Positions 8,173 to 20,359 are shown, counted from the stretch's first letter. The stretch is DNA of 64,000 bases from Planctomycetota bacterium (GCA_020638675.1 JACKID010000001.1:2852001-2916000); one strand, 5' to 3'. Notes: generated by a model not told the origin, from the letters alone. Made by a program: numbers and translations.

Positions 8173-8723
8173 TCCTCACCCTTTCTGCCTCTTCGTTTGA
8201 TGGTGCCCTCTCGGCACTCGCGGAAGAAGCTCTTCAGAATCTCGCCCGATTCTTCGCCCAGAACCCCTGATTCAAGGTCTGCGCGGTGATTCAGGCGGGA
8301 ATCCTGTACCAGATTAAATAGTGTCCCACAAGCCCCGGCCTTCGGGTCACTTGCGCCAAACACGACGCGCTTGACCCGGGCGTTCACAATCGCGCCGGCA
8401 CACATCGGGCACGGCTCGAGCGTCACGTACAGCGTGCAATCCTCCAGCCGCCAGGCGCCGCGCTCTTCTGCAGCGGCCGTCAGCGCGATCATCTCCGCGT
8501 GTGCGGTCGGGTCATTGAGCGACTCACGCAAGTTGTGCCCGCGCCCGACAATCCGTGACTCATGCACGACAACGGCGCCAACCGGCACTTCACCCTTTTC
8601 ATACGCGGCCAGCGCCTCTTTCAGCGCGGCGCGCATGAACGCCTGGTCCACGCCCGGGCCGGATTGCTCAAGCAGCGAAGGAGGTTCACCCGGTGTGGGC
8701 GGCTCTGGTGAAGAGTTGCTCAC
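8169..8723 (-). CDS. tadA: tRNA-specific adenosine deaminase
   Basis: Deaminates A34 of tRNA to inosine, so that it can wobble. It has 184 residues including an N-terminal Pro-rich extension of about 25. Zinc and catalytic residues are visible: H75-A-E77 and P-C105-P-M-C108. The C-terminal tail is longer than in E. coli and ends in a basic patch. The start is GTG at 8723, 6 nt after the HU gene stop. It is the middle gene of the HU-tadA-basic peptide operon. Confidence 0.92.
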   Translation of the reverse strand: MSNSSPEPPTPGEPPSLLEQSGPGVDQAFMRAALKEALAAYEKGEVPVGAVVVHESRIVGRGHNLRESLNDPTAHAEMIALTAAAEERGAWRLEDCTLYVTLEPCPMCAGAIVNARVKRVVFGASDPKAGACGTLFNLVQDSRLNHRADLESGVLGEESGEILKSFFRECREGTIKRRGRKGEE

Positions 8724-8729
8724 GGGGAC

Positions 8730-9167
8730 CTAGCGGTTGATTTCCGGCTCCGTCTCATGCGACGGCGTGCCGGAGTTCTCGTCGGAAGAGTCGACCGGCA
8801 CCGGTGCCGGGGACACGGCGCCCTGGGCGTGTGCGGCGCTGGCCGCCAGCTCGGCCGCCAGTTCAGCCTCGGCGTGGCGATTGATCTCTTCCTTCATCTT
8901 CTTGCCCGGCTTGATGGTTACGACACGCTTTTCGGGCACGCGGACTTCAGCGCCGGTTTTTGGGTTGCGTGCTTTGCGCGACTTGCGAATCTTGACCTCG
9001 AATACGCCGAAGTCCCGTAGCTCAAGCCGGTTACCGCGTGCAAGTTCACTGATGACTTCATCAATGAAGAGTTGGATGATGTCGCGAGTAACGGTCTGCT
9101 TCTGCTGGGTCTTCTCAGCGATACGAAGTACCAGCTCTTTCTTCGTGATAGTGCGACGGGCTGTCAT
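8730..9167 (-). CDS. HU/IHF-family DNA-binding protein with C-terminal tail
   Basis: The first ~95 residues form a complete HU/IHF fold (ELVLRIAEK, LELRDFGVFEV, KARNPKTGAEV, KPGKKMKEEI). The ARNPKTG beta-arm motif has the intercalating proline. About 50 more residues follow, Ala-rich and then acidic (SSDENSG), which ordinary HU (about 90) lacks. An SD-like GGTGAG precedes the ATG, and TATGCT about 55 nt upstream may be the -10. It heads the tadA operon. Confidence 0.9.
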   Translation of the reverse strand: MTARRTITKKELVLRIAEKTQQKQTVTRDIIQLFIDEVISELARGNRLELRDFGVFEVKIRKSRKARNPKTGAEVRVPEKRVVTIKPGKKMKEEINRHAEAELAAELAASAAHAQGAVSPAPVPVDSSDENSGTPSHETEPEINR

Positions 9168-9318
9168 ATGGGACTCACCAAAATGACGAAGCGACAGCAG
9201 TACATTTCAGGTGAAACTTATCCTAAAGCATAGGCTGAACAAGACTTAGTGTATCCGCTCGGCGTAATATTGCAAGCCGCAAGTTTCTGCTTCCACGCTT
9301 TTTCCACACGGCAAGCCA

Positions 9319-10089
9319 TTGACTGATAAGGACTTACAAAAAGACGACTCTGCTGAGATTTCAATCTCAGCCGGCCCGTGGGCGCAGATGTATGCCGCGT
9401 ATCCCATCGGATTCGTACAGGCCATCCTGTGGCTGGCGGCATCCACGGGCGCGCAGCTCGGGATGGCGCGCCTGCTCAAGGACGGATACGTCCATGTTCC
9501 CGAGGGCATGCCCGACTTCACATGGCAGGTTGCGGTGATGCTGGGCTTCACCTTCCTGCTGCTCGGCTACTGGAAGTTCGTTCGCAAGGCGCAGTTACGC
9601 ACACTTGGCCTGCGGCTCGACCGGCTGGGCGGCGACCTGAAGTTCGCACTGATCGCCGCGATCGCGATGGGACTTGTGTATCTGCTTCTGGCAGGCGGGT
9701 ACTGGGTCGTGCTGCGCCTGTTCTTCGACGACGGGCAGGAGATGTTCCGAAGCCACCTGCGCGGGGCAATCTTCAAGGACTCCAGCGCACTCTATTTCGT
9801 CGGCGTAGTGATATTCTTCCCCATCCTGGAAGAGATCTGGTTCCGCGGGCTGATGTACACCCCCATGCGACGCGAATGGGGGCGCTGGCCGGCCATCCTG
9901 ATTCTGTCCGTACTGTTCGCGGCCGCGCACAACGTGGCGTTGCCCATCAACCAGTTCATCGGCGGATTGATCTTTGTGTGGGCGTATGAGAAGCGCCAGT
10001 CACTGGTTGCGCCGATTCTGCTGCATATGGCGGGCAACGGCGCGCTGGCGGTTGTGGGTTGGGCACTGGTGGAGTGGCAACTGGTTTAG
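9319..10089 (+). CDS. CPBP-family intramembrane glutamic protease
   Basis: A membrane protease of the CAAX protease/bacteriocin-processing (CPBP, ABI) family, 256 residues with about 7 helices. The three conserved motifs are all present: E171-E172-xxx-R176, F200xxxH204 and H236xxxN240. The start is TTG at 9319; an ATG at 9388 is possible but would shorten the N-terminus. Substrate is unknown. Some CPBP proteases process C-terminal sorting signals; two proteins in this window (32192 and 60559) end in a Gly-Gly-Cys/hydrophobic/basic tail, which makes a link worth considering but unproved. Confidence 0.88.
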   Translation: MTDKDLQKDDSAEISISAGPWAQMYAAYPIGFVQAILWLAASTGAQLGMARLLKDGYVHVPEGMPDFTWQVAVMLGFTFLLLGYWKFVRKAQLRTLGLRLDRLGGDLKFALIAAIAMGLVYLLLAGGYWVVLRLFFDDGQEMFRSHLRGAIFKDSSALYFVGVVIFFPILEEIWFRGLMYTPMRREWGRWPAILILSVLFAAAHNVALPINQFIGGLIFVWAYEKRQSLVAPILLHMAGNGALAVVGWALVEWQLV

Positions 10090-10147
10090 TCATTCGTCTT
10101 CCGACGCCTCGCTCACGACTACGGACCACCAGTGAATCACCCGCCCG

Positions 10148-10175
10148 TTGACACTTTGAGGACCTCAGATACCTT
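10148..10175 (+). promoter_or_regulatory. Promoter of tRNA-Ser(GCT)
   Basis: A perfect -35 TTGACA (10148-10153) and TACCTT (10170-10175) as -10 are separated by 16 bp. The predicted start lies about 35 nt before the mature tRNA 5' end. Confidence 0.5.
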
Positions 10176-10216
10176 GCCTGCCGCCCATCGACGTTCTCAG
10201 GGCAAGCGATCACTGC

Positions 10217-10343
<127 letters not shown>

Positions 10344-10411
10344 CCCCGAGCGAGTCGAAGGGCGACACTCGCATCTCGCGATAGCACTGGAATTCCTCCA
10401 CCCGTTTCGCG

Positions 10412-10423
10412 CATTATCACCCC
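10412..10423 (+). promoter_or_regulatory. Possible -10 box immediately upstream of the RDD gene
   Basis: CATTAT (10412-10417) ends 6 nt before the ATG at 10424 and no ribosome binding site is present. This spacing would give a leaderless transcript, as proposed for other starts in the window. Confidence 0.3.
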
Positions 10424-12250
10424 ATGAAGCCCGAGCCCGATGACGACCTGCCCGAGATGCTCCGCAAGCGCGTGGTGCGCCAGCGGTCGCGGCTGAAGTT
10501 TGTTCGCATCTCGTTTGCCATCACGGCTGTCATCTCCGTCATCCTGCTGTTCGCGGCAAACCAGTCGCAGACGCTGGCCCCCAACGCGCGGGTGTTGTTC
10601 GTGCTTCCGGAGGCGGACTCGCTGTGGTTGGTCGACCAGCATCTGGACATCACGAACAAGCCGGACGGCACGGGCGGATCATTCGCGCTGCTGCACCTCG
10701 ACGGCGACAACCTCAAGCAGGGCGAGCGCTACGACGGTTTGATCCGCACGGTAACGGTCATCGGAAAGAACGAAATCGGCATCACCACGCCGACGCGCTT
10801 CATGCGCTTCGACACGTCCGGCGCAGAATGGGAACTCAAGCCGCTGCAGAGCCTCGGCATCAACGACCCGACCGCATCGCCCCTCGTCGTCAACTTCCGT
10901 GAAACGCTCTGGCAGGTCTGGACGCGCGGCAACGAAGTGATGGTCCAGCCTTTCGGGCGACAGGAAGTCGCGGCACAGGCCGTCGTCGCAGGCAAGTCGC
11001 CTGAGCTGGATCTTCAGGCACGCGTCTCGGACGACGCAATCTGGGTCTCCATCATTGACCGGCGCAGCGGCGATCTTTCGCTGCTGTCGTTCACGCCGCG
11101 GATCGAGGCGGCAGTGAACGACTCCGGTGTGGACGCTGACCGCGACGCCGACGACGCGCCCGACAACCGGGAAACCGACACGCCGCCCGCACAGCAGGTC
11201 TCCGCGCAGAAACACTTCAACCAGGAAGTGACCGGCAACGTGAAGCGCGCGTCGTTTGCAATCATTGAGACTCCCGACGGCGCGCGGCCTGTCGTGGCGT
11301 TCCTGCGCAACGAAGACACCTCCCGCAAGTGGCACCTGATGGTCTGGACGCGCGACAGCAAGTCGAGCAACGGCAACTGGGTCGATGCCGAGCCGCCCGC
11401 GCGCGAGAAGCCGCCGGCCGGCCTTGAACTCACGAACTTCGTGACGCTGGCTTCACGCGGGCAGAACCTGATCGCCGTCTACAGCGAAGCGGGCAAGGTA
11501 CGGATGGCGGAGACTACGCTGGCAAGCGACGGCGCGCTCGAGTGGTCGCAGCCAAAAGTGCTGCCGATCGACCAGACCAATGGCCCGACCGCTTACATCG
11601 TCTGGATCTCGCTGCTGTTCGGCGTGGTGCTGATCATGGCCAGCCAGGGCGTGTGGCTGATGCTCAACCGCGAGCGCGCCATGGACCGCACGCTGGCCGA
11701 CATCCTCGAGAAGCACGAGAAACAGAAGCCGCCGGAGCAGAAAGAGAAAGAGCTGCCCAAGCTGCTCTACGCCAACCCGTTCGCGCGTGCGCTGTCGCTG
11801 ATGCTGGACGTCGCGATGACCAGCCCGATCGTGATCCTGTTGCAGGGCATCTACGGCTACGAGTGGGAGCAGGCCTACGGCTTCCTCGCCGTCGGCTCAA
11901 CGCTCGATCTGCAATCAACGCTGGTGCCCACACTTGAGGCCACGCTGGTGACGCTGCTGGTACTCAGCATCTACAGCATGGTCTGCGAGCTGCTGTGGGG
12001 CCGCACCTTCGGCAAGCTGCTGTTCCGCCTGCGTGTCGTCGACGCCGACGGCGAGCCGCCGGCCGCCTGGCGCATCGTCGTGCGCAACGCGCTCAAGATC
12101 TTCGAGCTGATTCACTGGGCCGTGCTGATGATCCCGATGGGCCTGATGATGCTGACCGGCAAGCAGCAGCGGCTGGGCGATCTCGCGGCCGGTACATTCG
12201 TAATCGTAGACGTCGTGCCCGACGAGGCGCCGGACGATATCGACATCTAG
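10424..12250 (+). CDS. RDD-family membrane protein with large extracytoplasmic domain
   Basis: A 608-residue protein. A short basic N-terminus precedes one helix (about residues 28-46). A hydrophilic domain of about 340 residues then contains charged, low-complexity stretches (DADRDADDAPDNRETD). A second helix near 390-412 and a coiled-coil-like charged segment (EKHEKQKPPEQKEKE) lead to the RDD domain (about 445-600). That domain has the ARALSLMLDVAM start, GRTFGKLLFRLRVVD and GDLAAGTFVIVD end typical of the family. RDD proteins are thought to be transporters or ion antiporters. The large inserted domain is unrecognised. Confidence 0.75.
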   Translation: MKPEPDDDLPEMLRKRVVRQRSRLKFVRISFAITAVISVILLFAANQSQTLAPNARVLFVLPEADSLWLVDQHLDITNKPDGTGGSFALLHLDGDNLKQGERYDGLIRTVTVIGKNEIGITTPTRFMRFDTSGAEWELKPLQSLGINDPTASPLVVNFRETLWQVWTRGNEVMVQPFGRQEVAAQAVVAGKSPELDLQARVSDDAIWVSIIDRRSGDLSLLSFTPRIEAAVNDSGVDADRDADDAPDNRETDTPPAQQVSAQKHFNQEVTGNVKRASFAIIETPDGARPVVAFLRNEDTSRKWHLMVWTRDSKSSNGNWVDAEPPAREKPPAGLELTNFVTLASRGQNLIAVYSEAGKVRMAETTLASDGALEWSQPKVLPIDQTNGPTAYIVWISLLFGVVLIMASQGVWLMLNRERAMDRTLADILEKHEKQKPPEQKEKELPKLLYANPFARALSLMLDVAMTSPIVILLQGIYGYEWEQAYGFLAVGSTLDLQSTLVPTLEATLVTLLVLSIYSMVCELLWGRTFGKLLFRLRVVDADGEPPAAWRIVVRNALKIFELIHWAVLMIPMGLMMLTGKQQRLGDLAAGTFVIVDVVPDEAPDDIDI

Positions 12251-12263
12251 CAAGAGCAACGTC

Positions 12264-13079
12264 ATGACCGAGACCATCAGGCACACGGCCGTTGCAGGAC
12301 ACTTCTACACGTCCGTGCCCGGCAAACTGCGCGAAGAGCTTGCGAGCTACCTGTCGAAACCGGCCGCGCCCAAGGCAAAGGCGTACGGCGTGCTGGTGCC
12401 GCACGCGGGCTACATCTATTCGGGCGCTGTGTGCGGGCACGCGCTCGCCAGTGTCGAGATTCCGGGCACAGTGCTGATCCTGCACACCAAGCACCAACTC
12501 GGCGGCGGCACGTTCTCGCTGGCCGGCTTCCGCGAGTGGGAAACGCCGCTCGGCAAAGTGCGGGTGGACGGCGCGCTGCAGAAGTCTCTGGCCGCGGCGG
12601 AAGGCATCGACGTTTCGAACTTCCCCCACTTTCAGGAACACGCGGCGGAGGTCGTGCTGCCGTTTCTGCAGCAACTGAACCCGGACGTCAAAGTCTGCGT
12701 GATCAGCGTCAGCCACGCGCCGCTGGAGACGGTGCAGGCCGTCGGCGCCGGCATCGCCAGCGCCATCCTGTCGCAGGACGGCGGCGACACATTGATCGTC
12801 GCCAGCAGCGACATGAACCACTACGAAGATCACGAGACCACCCTGGCCAAGGACAAGCTCGCGCTCGACAAGCTGGCGCAATACGACACGCAGGGAATGA
12901 TCGACGTCTGCTTCGCGCGCGACATCAGCATGTGCGGCGTGCACGCGACGGCGCTCATGCTGGAAGCCTGCCGCGGACTCGGCGCCAGCAAGGTCGAGCT
13001 GCTCGAACACACCACCAGCGGCGAATACAAAGGCCAGTACGGCCAGGTCGTCGGCTACGCGTCCGCGCGCGTGCTGTAA
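12264..13079 (+). CDS. amrB: AmmeMemoRadiSam system protein B / Memo-family protein
   Basis: A 271-residue Memo-like protein of the dioxygenase-related fold. The early motif VLVPHAGYIYSG and later SSDMNHYED carry the conserved His and Asp residues. The C-terminus, GEYKGQYGQVVGYAS, is typical of the family. In many genomes it sits with AMMECR1 and a radical-SAM partner, but neither is visible here. It starts 13 nt after the RDD gene and is probably cotranscribed with it. The biochemical role of bacterial Memo proteins is not settled. Confidence 0.88.
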   Translation: MTETIRHTAVAGHFYTSVPGKLREELASYLSKPAAPKAKAYGVLVPHAGYIYSGAVCGHALASVEIPGTVLILHTKHQLGGGTFSLAGFREWETPLGKVRVDGALQKSLAAAEGIDVSNFPHFQEHAAEVVLPFLQQLNPDVKVCVISVSHAPLETVQAVGAGIASAILSQDGGDTLIVASSDMNHYEDHETTLAKDKLALDKLAQYDTQGMIDVCFARDISMCGVHATALMLEACRGLGASKVELLEHTTSGEYKGQYGQVVGYASARVL

Positions 13080-13091
13080 TGTGATCTTCCC

Positions 13092-13110
13092 GATACTGTG
13101 GTACAGTATC
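13092..13110. promoter_or_regulatory. Palindromic operator candidate before the 66-aa/nucleotidyltransferase pair
   Basis: An 8-bp perfect inverted repeat, gatactgt-ggt-acagtatc, ends 14 nt before the ATG at 13125. The position fits an autoregulatory operator of a toxin-antitoxin-like operon. A ribosome binding site GCGGAG follows it. Confidence 0.45.
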
Positions 13111-13124
13111 AGCGGAGTTGACTG

Positions 13125-13325
13125 ATGCCTGACCCTGGCCCCACAACCGCACCGCAAGCGTCGATGGATGAAATCATCGAGGACCTCAAGAAAGGCATCG
13201 ACGTGACGTCGATCGATGAGAACCTCAAACTGACGCCGAGCCAGCGTTTTGCAAAATTCATCAGCTTCATGACATTCCTCGAAGGCGTGCGCAAAGCGGG
13301 ACAAAAGGCTAGGGGCGAGGCTTGA
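13125..13325 (+). CDS. Small hypothetical protein, possible antitoxin partner
   Basis: A 66-residue protein with an acidic-to-basic gradient; the middle (MDEIIEDLKKGIDVTSIDENL) is probably helical and the end is basic. I do not recognise a family. It is preceded by GCGGAG and a palindrome. It overlaps the downstream nucleotidyltransferase by 4 nt (TTGA), so the two products are likely made together. This order (small protein, then nucleotidyltransferase-fold protein) recalls toxin-antitoxin and MNT/HEPN-like pairs, but no family signature proves it. Confidence 0.65.
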   Translation: MPDPGPTTAPQASMDEIIEDLKKGIDVTSIDENLKLTPSQRFAKFISFMTFLEGVRKAGQKARGEA

Positions 13326-13807
13326 CCGACTACCGCGGACTGCTGGAAACGCTCGCGAAAAGCCAGGTTGAGTTCATCATTGTCGGCGGCATTGCGGCGG
13401 CGTTTCACGGCTCGGCCAGATCCACAAACGATGTAGACGTTGTGTATCGACGCACGCCCGAGAACATGCGGCGTGTAGCGTCCGCGTTGGAACCGATCCA
13501 TCCTCGGTTGCGCGGCGCACCGAAGGAAATTCCGTTCCTCTTTGACGCCAAGACGATTCAGCGCGGGCTGAACTTCACGTTAAGCACCGATCTCGGCGAC
13601 ATTGACTTGCTCGGACAAGTCACTGGCGGAGGTTCTTACGACGACCTGCTATCACATTCGACTGTCACGGAAGTACTCGGCATCTCTTGTCGCTGCGTCG
13701 ACATAGAGACTCTCATTGCCCTGAAACGCGCTGCAGGCAGGCGCAAGGACTTTGAAGCGATTGCAGAGCTCGAGTTGATCCGTGACCGCAAGCCCGGCGC
13801 CCCCTGA
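13322..13807 (+). CDS. Nucleotidyltransferase-fold protein
   Basis: A 161-residue protein with the nucleotidyltransferase core: G22-G23 in the first helix region, then the N36-D37-V38-D39-V motif that gives the two metal-binding Asp residues. A conserved-looking late segment, CRCVDIETLIALKRAAGRRKD, is common in this group (AbiEii/DUF6036-like). The start is TTG within a TTGA overlap with the preceding gene. Possible roles are toxin, tRNA or small-molecule nucleotidyl transfer; the sequence alone does not decide. Confidence 0.75.
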   Translation: MTDYRGLLETLAKSQVEFIIVGGIAAAFHGSARSTNDVDVVYRRTPENMRRVASALEPIHPRLRGAPKEIPFLFDAKTIQRGLNFTLSTDLGDIDLLGQVTGGGSYDDLLSHSTVTEVLGISCRCVDIETLIALKRAAGRRKDFEAIAELELIRDRKPGAP

Positions 13808-13881
13808 GCCACGAAATTCCTGACCCCAATCCCCCGTGCTTCGCATTCCCGCTGCAGACACCTGTCCAAGCGGGGATGGCC

Positions 13882-15606
13882 ATGGCGAAGCGGATTGCAG
13901 CGTTTGCACTCTCTATCTTTGTGTTTGCGCTCTGGGGCTGTGCAGGTGGCAGCTCGGGCGGCGGCGGGGGAAGCTCCGGCGGCACTTCGGCCGGGCCTGC
14001 AACGCAGCTTGCAATCATCACCCAGCCCGGCGGCGCGACCACGGGCAACGCGTTCGCAACCCAGCCCGTCATTGAAATCCGAGACGCATCCGGGCTGCGC
14101 GTAACCAGCGACAACACCACGGCAATCAGCGTCGCCATCACCAGCGGGACGGGAACCAGCGGCGCGGTGCTGTCCGGCAACCTGAGCCTTGTGGCAGCAA
14201 GCGGGCGGGTGAACTTCAGCGGGCTCAGCATCGATCTTGCGGGCACGGGCTACACGCTCGACTTCAGCGCAACCGGGCTCACCGGCGTCACCAGCAGCGC
14301 GTTCAACGTGACTACTCCCAGCGCGGGCGGCGGCAGCGCCCCGTTTGTCCCTGCGCCGCCAAGCGGTGCGGCAACCTACTTCGTGGCCGCCACGGCCGGC
14401 GCGAGCGACACCAACACCGGCACCTCCGCAGGCTCGCCGTGGCGCACACTGCAGCACGCGGCCGACACCGTGCAGGCCGGCGATATCGTCGACGTCGCCG
14501 ACGGCAGCTACTCGCGCTTCACGCTCAGCAGCGTCACCGGCACGGCCGGCAGCCCGATCGTGTTCCGCGCCACAGGCAGCGCGGCGATCATCAACTCGGG
14601 TACAAGCTCCAGCACGGCGCCCGACAGCCGCGACGCGATCAAGATCTACGACTGCCACTACGTGATCGTCCACGGCTTGCGCACCATCAATGCCTACCGC
14701 GCAGGCTGCCGCGTTACCGAGAGTTTTCACGTCACCATCCAGGGCTGCAACTTCGGCAACGGCGGGACGTGGGGACTCTTCACGGACTACAGCGACGACC
14801 TGGTGCTGGAAGGCAACGAGTGCCACCACAGCGGCAACGAGCACGGGATCTACTTTTCCAACAGCGGCGACCGCGTGCAGATCCGCGGCAACTACTGCCA
14901 CGACAACAACGCCAGCGGCATCCAGATCAACAGCGACCCGGCCCAGCAGGTTGCGGCCTACGGCACGCGCGGCGACGGAATCACGGAAGACAGCGTGATC
15001 GAAAACAACTGGTGCGAAGCCAACGGCGCCAACGGCGCGGCCGGGCTGAACTTCGCCAGCATCCGCAACTGCGACGTGCGCAACAACCTGATCGTCAACA
15101 ACTTCAACCAGAGCGGCATCGCCATGTGGGATGACGGCTACAGCAGCGCCTACGGCAGCAAGAACAACCGCGTGTACCACAACACGGTGGTCTTCCAATC
15201 CGGCCAGGGCCGCTTCTGCCTGATCATGCTGAACGGCAGCACCGGCAACGACATCAAGAACAACATCTTCATCGGCGGCGCACGCGGCGCGATCTCATGG
15301 AGCAACGACTCGCTGTCCGGCACCACGGCCGACTACAACATCTGCCGCAGCACCGACGGCTGGAACATCTACGAGAACGACGACACCAGCCAGGCCTACA
15401 CGCTGGCCCAGTGGCAGGCCCTGATTGCCGGCGCGGCCAATTCGGTCACAACGGCGCCGACGTTCAACGGGGCTTCCGACTTCAGCCTTGCCGCCGCCAG
15501 CGCAGGCCGCGACGACGGCGACAACAGCCTCGGAGTAGCAGTCGCCCACGACGGCGCCAGCAGGCCCGCCGGCGGCGGCTTCGACCGGGGCTGTTATGAG
15601 AAGTAG
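13882..15606 (+). CDS. Right-handed beta-helix lipoprotein
   Basis: A 574-residue secreted protein. The N-terminus has a signal peptide ending in the lipobox-like LWGC with C20, then a Gly/Ser-rich linker. Residues ~45-150 look like an Ig-like or invasin-like beta domain (AIITQPGGATTGN, VNFSGLSIDLAGTGYTL). The rest starts with TYFVAATAGASDTNTGTSAG and SPWRTLQHAA and then forms a parallel beta-helix (repeated N-rich turns such as GNECHHSGNEHGI and NNWCEANG), as in pectate-lyase-like or polysaccharide-binding proteins. The ATG at 13882 is chosen because GCGGGG lies 6 nt upstream; the ATG at 13876 abuts the G-run. Confidence 0.8.
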   Translation: MAKRIAAFALSIFVFALWGCAGGSSGGGGGSSGGTSAGPATQLAIITQPGGATTGNAFATQPVIEIRDASGLRVTSDNTTAISVAITSGTGTSGAVLSGNLSLVAASGRVNFSGLSIDLAGTGYTLDFSATGLTGVTSSAFNVTTPSAGGGSAPFVPAPPSGAATYFVAATAGASDTNTGTSAGSPWRTLQHAADTVQAGDIVDVADGSYSRFTLSSVTGTAGSPIVFRATGSAAIINSGTSSSTAPDSRDAIKIYDCHYVIVHGLRTINAYRAGCRVTESFHVTIQGCNFGNGGTWGLFTDYSDDLVLEGNECHHSGNEHGIYFSNSGDRVQIRGNYCHDNNASGIQINSDPAQQVAAYGTRGDGITEDSVIENNWCEANGANGAAGLNFASIRNCDVRNNLIVNNFNQSGIAMWDDGYSSAYGSKNNRVYHNTVVFQSGQGRFCLIMLNGSTGNDIKNNIFIGGARGAISWSNDSLSGTTADYNICRSTDGWNIYENDDTSQAYTLAQWQALIAGAANSVTTAPTFNGASDFSLAAASAGRDDGDNSLGVAVAHDGASRPAGGGFDRGCYEK

Positions 15607-15703
15607 TTGATAGGCGATAGTTGGTAGTTGATGGTTGGTAGGGACTGCCCTGCAGCCGACATTTGGCGCTTCCTATCAACTACCAACCATCAACTATCAA
15701 CTG
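15605..15703. repeat. Long hairpin made of 'ttgatag/ttggtag' words
   Basis: An imperfect inverted repeat: 15605-15643 and 15671-15702, each made of variants of a 7-nt word (ttgatag, ttggtag, ttgatgg) and their complements. The central loop (about 15644-15670) is ordinary sequence. It directly follows the stop codon of the beta-helix gene and may act as its terminator. Confidence 0.6.
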
Positions 15704-15785
15704 TCAACGCACGTTATCCCCACGTTGCAATCCCGCCATTTGCCGCTAATCTTCCGCCCCCAACGAGGTTGGGATCGGAACGCGG

Positions 15786-16172
15786 ATGGCCATACTGGGC
15801 TTAGGCACAGACATCGTAGAAGTCGCCCGTATCGACAAGCTCCTTCAGGACAAACGCCAGGAGTTTCTGGCCCGCGTATTTACCCCCATCGAGATCGAGT
15901 ACTGCCGCGCCAAGGCGCGCCCCGAAATCCATTTCGCCGCCCGCTTCGCCGCCAAGGAAGCCTTCATGAAGGCCATCGGCACGGGCTGGAGCCAGGGGGT
16001 CGGCTTCAGCCAGATCGGCGTCGTGAACAACGAAGACGGCAAGCCGGCGCTCGAAATCACCGGCGAAGCAAAAACAGTTCTCGACGGCCTCGGGCCGTCT
16101 TTTTTGTGGTTGTCGATGAGCCATACCCGAGAGTATGCAACAGCGACGGTAGTGATCGAGGGACGCAGCTAG
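15786..16172 (+). CDS. acpS: Holo-[acyl-carrier-protein] synthase
   Basis: A 128-residue protein that transfers 4'-phosphopantetheine from CoA to acyl carrier protein. The start MAILGLGTDIVEVARI and the motif FAARFAAKEAFMKAIGTG carry the conserved Asp and Glu of the magnesium site, and LSMSHTREYATA closes the fold. Length matches the family. The stop is followed without a gap by carB, so the two are cotranscribed. No fatty-acid genes are near. Confidence 0.95.
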   Translation: MAILGLGTDIVEVARIDKLLQDKRQEFLARVFTPIEIEYCRAKARPEIHFAARFAAKEAFMKAIGTGWSQGVGFSQIGVVNNEDGKPALEITGEAKTVLDGLGPSFLWLSMSHTREYATATVVIEGRS

Positions 16173-19400
<3,228 letters not shown>

Positions 19401-19401
19401 A

Positions 19402-19470
19402 AACCACGAATCCTCACGAATCGGCACGAATCTTCGATCTATTCGTGTAGATTCGTGAAGCTTCGTGGTT
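19402..19470. repeat. Inverted repeat made of 'cacgaatc' words
   Basis: An inverted repeat with outer arms 19402-19410 and 19462-19470 (aaccacgaa/ttcgtggtt). Three cacgaat words on the left face three attcgtg words on the right. It lies directly after carB and would form a strong hairpin, so termination is a plausible role. Confidence 0.65.
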
Positions 19471-19486
19471 CACGCGGTTCAGACCA

Positions 19487-20335
19487 ATGCTGCTAGGCGC
19501 ACACACATCCATTTCCGGCGGACTCTACAAGTCGTTGGAGCGCGGGGCTGAGATCGGCTGCGAGTGCGTGCAGATCTTCAGCAAGAACCAGCAGCAGTGG
19601 AACTCGAAGCCGCTGCAGGACGACGAAGTCGCCGAGTTCAAGGATGCCGAGAAACGCACCGGCATCTCGCGCTTTTTCATTCATGACTCGTATCTGATCA
19701 ACCTCGGCTCGCCGGACGATGCCAAGTGGCAGCGCAGCATCGACGCGTTCAAGGATGAGCTCGACCGCGCCGAACGTCTCGGCGCCGAGGTACTCGTGTT
19801 CCACCCGGGCGCGCACCTGAAACAGATGACCGACGAGCAATGCTGCGACCGCGTGGCTGACGCGCTGAACGAAATCCTCAAGGGCTACAACGGCAAGTGC
19901 AGGCCCGCGATTGAAAACACGGCCGGCCAGGGCAGCAATATCGGCTGGCGCTTTGAGCACATCGCGCGGATCATCGACGGCGTCAAGCGCCCCAAGATGA
20001 TCGCCACCTGCTACGACACCGCCCACGCATTCGCCGCCGGCTACGACGAGCGCGACGAGAAGGCCTGGGACGCCACCATTGAAGAGTACGACAACGTGGT
20101 CGGCATCAAGGACCACCTGCGCGCGTTTCACATCAACGACAGCAAGGTCGAACTGGGCCGCCGCGTGGACCGCCACGAAAACCTCGGGCACGGGCACATC
20201 GGGCTCAAGTGCTTCGAGTTGCTGGTGAACGACAAGCGCCTCGAGCACTGCATCGCCGCGCTCGAAACGCCCATGGAAACCCACGGCGGGCACGAAGCCG
20301 ACCTCAAGAAATTGCTGAAATCCCGCAAGCGCTGA
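19487..20335 (+). CDS. nfo: Endonuclease IV
   Basis: A 282-residue AP endonuclease of base-excision repair, TIM-barrel fold with three zinc ions. The ligands align with the E. coli enzyme with a small offset: H66, H106, E143, D177, H180, H215, D228, H230 and E260. No Shine-Dalgarno is obvious. It is followed by two small exported proteins and an endonuclease III-like gene, giving a repair-related group. Confidence 0.95.
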   Translation: MLLGAHTSISGGLYKSLERGAEIGCECVQIFSKNQQQWNSKPLQDDEVAEFKDAEKRTGISRFFIHDSYLINLGSPDDAKWQRSIDAFKDELDRAERLGAEVLVFHPGAHLKQMTDEQCCDRVADALNEILKGYNGKCRPAIENTAGQGSNIGWRFEHIARIIDGVKRPKMIATCYDTAHAFAAGYDERDEKAWDATIEEYDNVVGIKDHLRAFHINDSKVELGRRVDRHENLGHGHIGLKCFELLVNDKRLEHCIAALETPMETHGGHEADLKKLLKSRKR

Positions 20336-20359
20336 TCCCAATCATTGGTGGAGGTACCT

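Noticed and set aside
12093..13304. 403-codon minus-strand frame opposite the Memo gene
   Set aside because: Antisense of a well-supported gene, with composition typical of GC-rich shadow frames.
13636..15198. 520-codon minus-strand frame opposite the beta-helix lipoprotein
   Set aside because: Shadow frame; strongly biased to Ala, Val and Asp, no signal or start.
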